From assembly GCA_030426065.1 (NCBI GenBank), contig JAUHZH010000051.1, positions 1-9,521 of the forward strand: a DNA stretch of 9,521 nucleotides, in the 5' to 3' direction. Below the pieces are notes generated by a model. It was not told where the DNA came from, did not search any database, and saw nothing but the letters and a program-made list of their open reading frames with translations. A program made the position numbers and the translations under genes. This stretch comes from Gammaproteobacteria bacterium (GTDB lineage Bacteria; Pseudomonadota; Gammaproteobacteria; Xanthomonadales; Marinicellaceae). The stretch's first letter is position 1, and every line of letters begins with the position of its first letter. Of this stretch, positions 5,170 to 9,521 are shown piece by piece.

Positions 5170-6282
5170 ATGAAAACCACCATGAGAAAAAGCGTATTGA
5201 TTGCCCTTGTATTGGGCTTTTTGGGGTTGTCTGCTTGTTCAGTAGAAGCCGACAAGAAAAACAAAGACAAGAAAGACGAAGAAAAAATCATCATCAATGT
5301 GGAAACCACCCAAACCCACTTGGGTGATTCAGTGGCCACATTCAAGTCAACTGCAGTATTGGAAGCGGACAGACAAGCCACCGTGACCACAAAAACCGCA
5401 GGCATCATTTTGGAATTACTGGCCGAGGAAGGTGATGAAGTCAAAGCCGGTGATGTGTTGTTGGTGCTTGAGTCAGATGAGCAACAATTGTCATTGAACT
5501 CAGCCAAAGCCAATTACGAAAAATCCCTGAACAATTTGACCCGGGCAGAATCTTTGCTGAAACGCGGATTGAGCAACAAAGAGCAGGTGGACAATTTGCG
5601 GTTTGAAACCAAATCACTCAAAGCACAATTAGACCAAGCCAAAATGAACCTGTCGTTCACCCAAGTCAAAGCGCCATTTGATGGCATGGTGGTCAAAAGA
5701 CACGTCAAAGTGGGTAATTTGATCCAAAACGCGACCGCAGTGTTCGATGTGGTTGATTTCAATTCACTCCAAGCCAAAATTTCGGTGCCAGAACACCATT
5801 GGTTGTTGATGAAAGAGGGGCTGCCTGTTCAGTTTGATTTTGATGCCATCAAAAACACCGCCATCACGGGCGAGGTTGAACGCATCGCACCCATGGTCGA
5901 TTCAGCCACGGGTACGTTCCAAATCACAGTCAAAGTGAACAATGAGTCACACCGCTTACACCCGGGATTGTTTGCCAAAGCAGAAATCATTTATGACCAG
6001 CGAAGCAATGTCGTGTTGGTCGATAAAGACGCCATCATCCGCGAAGATGAAGCTGCCTACGTTTATGAGTTAGACGGTGCGGACAAAGTCAAACGCACCC
6101 AAGTCACCTTGGGTTATGAAATGCGTGACGAAGTGGAATTGACCGCTGGGTTGACCGCCAACCAAACGGTGATCACCACAGGTAAGAGTAACTTATCACC
6201 TGATTCATGGGTCAACGTGGTGAACGCCCCTGCTGAAACGCCGGTTGCAGATGCAACAGTGAACGAATTGACCCAAGAGTGA
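5170..6282 (+). CDS. RND efflux periplasmic adaptor (membrane fusion lipoprotein)
   Basis: Periplasmic adaptor linking the RND permease encoded next to an outer-membrane channel (no channel gene is visible). From ATG 5170 the protein has 370 residues. Residues 1-22 form a lipoprotein signal (MKTTMRK, then a hydrophobic run) ending in lipobox Leu-Ser-Ala-Cys with Cys23 as the acylation site. A charged Lys/Asp/Glu linker follows (29-39). The lipoyl half-motifs are AGIILELLAEEGDEVKAGD (77-95) and APFDGMVVKRHVKVGNLI (168-185), and between them lies a helical hairpin (about 103-165, coiled-coil-like, short). The beta-barrel domain is about 190-275 and the membrane-proximal domain about 280-350. 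An in-frame ATG at 5125 would extend the frame upstream, but it lies before the TATAAT and would bury the lipoprotein signal, so it is rejected; ATG 5182 also remains possible. No clear ribosome site is seen, fitting a short-leader message. The permease starts 8 bases after the stop. Substrate unknown. Confidence 0.9.
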   Translation: MKTTMRKSVLIALVLGFLGLSACSVEADKKNKDKKDEEKIIINVETTQTHLGDSVATFKSTAVLEADRQATVTTKTAGIILELLAEEGDEVKAGDVLLVLESDEQQLSLNSAKANYEKSLNNLTRAESLLKRGLSNKEQVDNLRFETKSLKAQLDQAKMNLSFTQVKAPFDGMVVKRHVKVGNLIQNATAVFDVVDFNSLQAKISVPEHHWLLMKEGLPVQFDFDAIKNTAITGEVERIAPMVDSATGTFQITVKVNNESHRLHPGLFAKAEIIYDQRSNVVLVDKDAIIREDEAAYVYELDGADKVKRTQVTLGYEMRDEVELTAGLTANQTVITTGKSNLSPDSWVNVVNAPAETPVADATVNELTQE

Positions 6283-6290
6283 GCTGAATC

Positions 6291-9200
6291 ATGATCCGAG
6301 GATTGACTCGTTTTGCTGTGAACCGCCGCGTCACTGTGGCCATGTTGGCCATCACCATGATGTTGTTTGGTTTCATCTCAATGAAAGAAATGCCGGTGAC
6401 CCTGCTGCCGTCATTGGAATACCCCACGATGACCATTCGAACCGAATATGAAAATGCCGGTCCCGAAGAGGTTGAGCTGCTGATCACCAAGCCGCTGGAA
6501 GAGTCTGTTGGTGTGGTCAAAGGCATCTCAAGGGTGTTTTCTACATCGACCACAGGGCGATCTGACGTCAAGCTGGAATTCACCTGGGATGCCGACATGA
6601 AAAGGGCGGCCTATGACGTCAGGGACCGCATGGATGCGGTCCAATTACCACTGGATGTGGAGGCGCCCATATTGCTGCGTTTCAATCCGTCCACTGACCC
6701 CATCATGCAACTGGCTTTGAGCCTGGACAGTGAGCAAGGGGGCGAAGCCGAATTGAAAGCACTGCGTTCTTATGCCGACCACATATTGAAAAAGAAACTG
6801 GACCCAGTGGCAGGTGTGGCCGCCGTGAAAATATCCGGTGGCTATGAAAAAGAAATCGAAATCTTGCCTGATCAATTCCGCATGGCCCAATTGGGCTTGA
6901 CCATTGATGACATCTCCGGTCGCTTGCGCCAAGAGAACATCAACTTAACCGGTGGCGCCATCAAACAAGGCAATGAATTGTTTTTGGTCCGCACCATCAA
7001 CCAATTCCAAGACATCAACGCGATCCGTGAACTGATCATCGCCAACCGCCATGGCCGCATCATCAAAGTGATGGATGTGGCTGATGTGAAACTGGGTCAC
7101 AAAGACCGAAAATCCATCAATCGATTGGGCGGCAAAGAAGCGATTGAAATCGCCATTTACAAAGAAGGCGACAGCAACACCGTGACGGTGGCTGAGGCGA
7201 TCAACGAAAAAATTGATGAAATCAAAAAAGCATTACCCAAGGGCAGCCAATTGGAAACCTTGAATGACCAATCCCTGTTCATCAAAGACGCCATCGACAA
7301 TGTGATCAGTTCAGCCATCATCGGCGGTATTTTGGCGGTTTTGGTGATTTTCCTGTTTCTGCGCGATGCCTGGGCCACCGCCATCATTGCGGTTTTGATT
7401 CCTGTTTCTGTGATCACCGGATTTTTCTTCATGTACCGGGCTGGTGTCAGCTTCAACATCATGTCGTTGGGTGGTGTGGCGCTCGCTGTGGGTTTGCTGG
7501 TGGACAATGGCATTGTGGTGCTTGAAAACATCGCCTCCAAAATGAAACAGAAAGGCGAAGGCTTGGATGCCATCGAAGAAGGCGCATCCACCGTCGGCGG
7601 TGCCATCACGGCATCGACCCTGACCACGGTGGCGGTGTTTCTGCCATTGGTGTTTGTCTCAGGGATAGCTGGACAGTTGTTCAAAGACCAGGCCCTGACG
7701 GTGACATTCACTTTGATTGTTTCACTGTGTTTTGCCCTGATATTGATTCCGATGTTGTCGAGTTTGAAGCACCGCAAAAACATGTTTTTGAGCGAACCGG
7801 GTCAAGACCCTTACCAACCCAAAACCAGTTTGGGCACAAAAGTGCAGGGTGCACGCCGTTCATTTTTTAATGTCATCTTTGAAGCATTGATTCGATTTTT
7901 TAAATTCACCTTCTTTGGCTTGTTCAAAGTGCTGGGTTGGGTTTTGGCTGGACCGGCCAAAGTGGTCAATGCCTTGTTTAAAGGACTCTCGCTTGCTTAC
8001 AAAAAGCTGTTGCCTTGGGCATTGAGGAACCGACTGATGGTGGTGATCCTCGCTGTGATGGTGTTTGTGTTGAGTCTGATGTTGGTGCCGCGTTTGGGTA
8101 TGGAATTGATACCCGATTTGGAAGCTGACAAGGCCAAGGTGGTGTTCAAACTGCCTGAAGGGGAAACCATCGAAGCAACCGATGCCTTTTTCAAACGCAT
8201 CAGCGGTGTGATTGAGCAAATTGAAGGTGTTAAATTCGTCTATGGCATCAGTGGCGAGGGCAACAAGCTCGATACTTCTGCACTGTCGGGCGGAGAAAAT
8301 TCGGGTGAAATACTGGTGACTTTAGAGCCAGGCAGCGACAAAAACCGCATCCAAACTGAGTTACTATCGATTTTGAACAGCACACCGGGCTTGCAAAGTG
8401 AGTTGGCCACGGGGCAGTTTTTTGACTTGGCTGTGCCGATTGAGATTGAACTGGCTGGGTTTGACTTGGACTTATTGAAAGCCAATGCCAAGCAAGTGGC
8501 CGAATCCTTGGGCTCGTCTCCGCACTTCATCAACATCGACGACGGTGTCGAAGTGGGTAACCCCGAAATCCAACTGTACTTTGACCAGGAAAAAATTGCG
8601 TCACTGGGTATGAATGTCTCACAAGTGGCCAACAACGTGGTCAATAAGGTGCTGGGCAAAGTGGAAACCACGGTGCATTGGCAAGACCAGAAAGTGGAGT
8701 TGCGGGTGCGCACTTTGGAACAGCAGCGAGATTCTGTTGAAGACGTCAAGAACCTCATCATCAACCCCAACAGCACCGCGCCATTGCGCATGTCAGATGT
8801 GGCGGAAGTTCGTGTCGCCGAAGGACCGGGTAAAATCGAAAGGCGCGACCAACAACGTGTGATTGTCGTCACTGCCGACATCCAAGGCATGGCTTTGGGA
8901 GAAGCGGTTCAATTGGCTCAAGAAAAACTGCAAGAAGCCAATGTCCACCCTTTGGTCTACGGTCGCATCACCGGACAGAATGAAGATTTAGAAGCGTCCA
9001 ATCAGTCCATGGTTTTTGCCTTGGGCTTGGCTGTGTTTTTGGTTTACATGATTCTGGCATCGCAATTCGAGTCATTGATTCACCCGTTTGTGATTTTGAT
9101 TTCGGTGCCATTGGCCTTCATTGGTGCCATTTGGGCTTTGTATTTGACCGGCACGACCATTTCTGTGGTGGTGTTCATTGGACTCATCATGCTGGCGGGG

Positions 9201-9512
9201 ATCGTGGTGAACAACGCCATTGTGTTGATTGACCTGATCAAACAATTGATGGCGCAAGGGATGCAAAAAACGGCAGCCATCATCGAAGCGGGTCAAGCCC
9301 GTTTGCGCCCCATCCTGATGACCACCATGACCACGGTTTTGGGATTGACACCGATGGTGATGACCTTTGGTGCCAGTGATGCTGGCAGTGAAATCAGGGC
9401 GCCCATGGCGATCACCGTGATGGGTGGTTTGTTGGTGTCGACCTTTTTGACTTTGGTCGTGATACCAGTACTGTTTTCTCTGATGACCCGTGAGGTGAGT
9501 GATGAAAGGTGA
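6291..9512 (+). CDS. RND-family efflux permease (AcrB/HAE-like superfamily)
   Basis: Inner-membrane proton-driven exporter of 1073 residues that works as a trimer with the upstream adaptor. It shows the duplicated RND plan: TM1 at about 14-31, a porter loop to about 335, TM2-TM6 at about 338-490, an inter-lobe linker, TM7 at about 582-600, a second porter loop to about 905, and TM8-TM12 at about 906-1065. TM4 carries the relay motif GLLVDNGIVVLENI (401-414): Asp405 is kept, while the second Asp of AcrB is Asn406. TM10 has GIVVNNAIVLID (970-981), with Asn where AcrB has the relay Lys, and Asp981. This pattern is typical of RND branches outside the AcrB drug-pump group, so the substrate cannot be inferred. 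The linker between TM6 and TM7 (about 495-580) is long, hydrophobic and basic. A weak ribosome site (GAGTGAG) overlaps the adaptor stop. The gene is complete, with TGA at 9510-9512. Confidence 0.95.
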   Translation: MIRGLTRFAVNRRVTVAMLAITMMLFGFISMKEMPVTLLPSLEYPTMTIRTEYENAGPEEVELLITKPLEESVGVVKGISRVFSTSTTGRSDVKLEFTWDADMKRAAYDVRDRMDAVQLPLDVEAPILLRFNPSTDPIMQLALSLDSEQGGEAELKALRSYADHILKKKLDPVAGVAAVKISGGYEKEIEILPDQFRMAQLGLTIDDISGRLRQENINLTGGAIKQGNELFLVRTINQFQDINAIRELIIANRHGRIIKVMDVADVKLGHKDRKSINRLGGKEAIEIAIYKEGDSNTVTVAEAINEKIDEIKKALPKGSQLETLNDQSLFIKDAIDNVISSAIIGGILAVLVIFLFLRDAWATAIIAVLIPVSVITGFFFMYRAGVSFNIMSLGGVALAVGLLVDNGIVVLENIASKMKQKGEGLDAIEEGASTVGGAITASTLTTVAVFLPLVFVSGIAGQLFKDQALTVTFTLIVSLCFALILIPMLSSLKHRKNMFLSEPGQDPYQPKTSLGTKVQGARRSFFNVIFEALIRFFKFTFFGLFKVLGWVLAGPAKVVNALFKGLSLAYKKLLPWALRNRLMVVILAVMVFVLSLMLVPRLGMELIPDLEADKAKVVFKLPEGETIEATDAFFKRISGVIEQIEGVKFVYGISGEGNKLDTSALSGGENSGEILVTLEPGSDKNRIQTELLSILNSTPGLQSELATGQFFDLAVPIEIELAGFDLDLLKANAKQVAESLGSSPHFINIDDGVEVGNPEIQLYFDQEKIASLGMNVSQVANNVVNKVLGKVETTVHWQDQKVELRVRTLEQQRDSVEDVKNLIINPNSTAPLRMSDVAEVRVAEGPGKIERRDQQRVIVVTADIQGMALGEAVQLAQEKLQEANVHPLVYGRITGQNEDLEASNQSMVFALGLAVFLVYMILASQFESLIHPFVILISVPLAFIGAIWALYLTGTTISVVVFIGLIMLAGIVVNNAIVLIDLIKQLMAQGMQKTAAIIEAGQARLRPILMTTMTTVLGLTPMVMTFGASDAGSEIRAPMAITVMGGLLVSTFLTLVVIPVLFSLMTREVSDER
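9492..9496 (+). promoter_or_regulatory. Ribosome binding site for a gene starting at 9502
   Basis: GAGGT lies 5 bases before ATG 9502, inside the last codons of the permease gene. It supports a translationally coupled downstream gene in the pump operon. Confidence 0.4.
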
Positions 9513-9521
9513 ACAAAAAGA
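9502..9521 (+). CDS. Possible start of a third efflux-operon gene (partial)
   Basis: ATG AAA GGT GAA CAA AAA opens in another frame 11 bases before the end of the permease gene and runs to the window edge (Met-Lys-Gly-Glu-Gln-Lys). A good Shine-Dalgarno precedes it, and no terminator hairpin follows the permease stop in the visible bases. In adaptor/permease operons the next gene is often a second permease or an outer-membrane channel, but only six codons are seen, so the product cannot be named. Confidence 0.4.

Noticed and set aside
7157..7783. 208-codon open frame on the minus strand within the permease gene
   Set aside because: It is antisense to a well-conserved RND coding region, has low-complexity Thr/Ser/Met-rich content and no ribosome site or family resemblance; it is a shadow frame.
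8240..8890. 216-codon minus-strand open frame
   Set aside because: Antisense to the second porter domain of the permease; Ser/Thr/Cys-rich composition typical of a shadow frame.

Overview
The window looks like chromosomal DNA of a gammaproteobacterium with moderate G+C. The topoisomerase IV ParC, the typical 2-Cys peroxiredoxin, the iron-type superoxide dismutase and the lipoprotein adaptor/RND pump pair all read like gammaproteobacterial family members. I cannot fix the genus; a marine lineage is only a guess. Genes are densely packed and there is no rRNA, tRNA, CRISPR array, insertion sequence or phage gene. No intergenic gap exceeds about 230 bases.

Layout: (1) 1-1329 (+) is the 3' part of parC, cut by the left edge. 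Its end overlaps by 20 bases a secreted alpha/beta-hydrolase (1310-2131) that appears to start at TTG. (2) 2216-2821 (+) is an AhpC/Prx1-type peroxiredoxin closed by a strong intrinsic terminator. (3) 2964-4308 (+) is a two-gene unit: an ECF-like sigma factor and a single-pass membrane protein that fits an anti-sigma factor. It ends at a hairpin that can serve both strands. (4) 4362-4940 (-) is sodB (Fe-SOD), convergent with the sigma unit, with a good sigma-70 promoter (TTGACT-17-TATATT) and a leader of about 50 nt that carries a small hairpin. (5) Divergent from sodB, 5170-9512 (+) holds a lipoprotein membrane fusion protein and an RND permease. A possible third gene begins at 9502, inside the end of the permease gene.

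How they fit together: the peroxiredoxin (H2O2 and organic peroxide removal) and Fe-SOD (superoxide removal) are complementary antioxidant enzymes, and the sigma/anti-sigma pair lies exactly between them. The anti-sigma candidate keeps the N-terminal helical layout of zinc-binding anti-sigma domains, but both Cys positions of the usual Cys-x-x-Cys are replaced (His-Pro-Glu-Ala). A classical thiol/zinc redox switch is therefore unlikely, and its large extracytoplasmic domain is the better candidate sensor. The RND pump belongs to the branch with Val-Asp-Asn in TM4 and Asn-Asn in TM10, in place of AcrB's Asp-Asp and Lys. It also carries an unusually long, hydrophobic/basic linker between its two halves.

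The genes are mostly recognisable families. The items most worth a second look are the Cys-less anti-sigma with its sigma partner (hydrophobic C-terminal tail, uncertain N-terminus), the RND inter-lobe insertion, and the palindromic elements in the sigma, sodB and adaptor leader/promoter regions.
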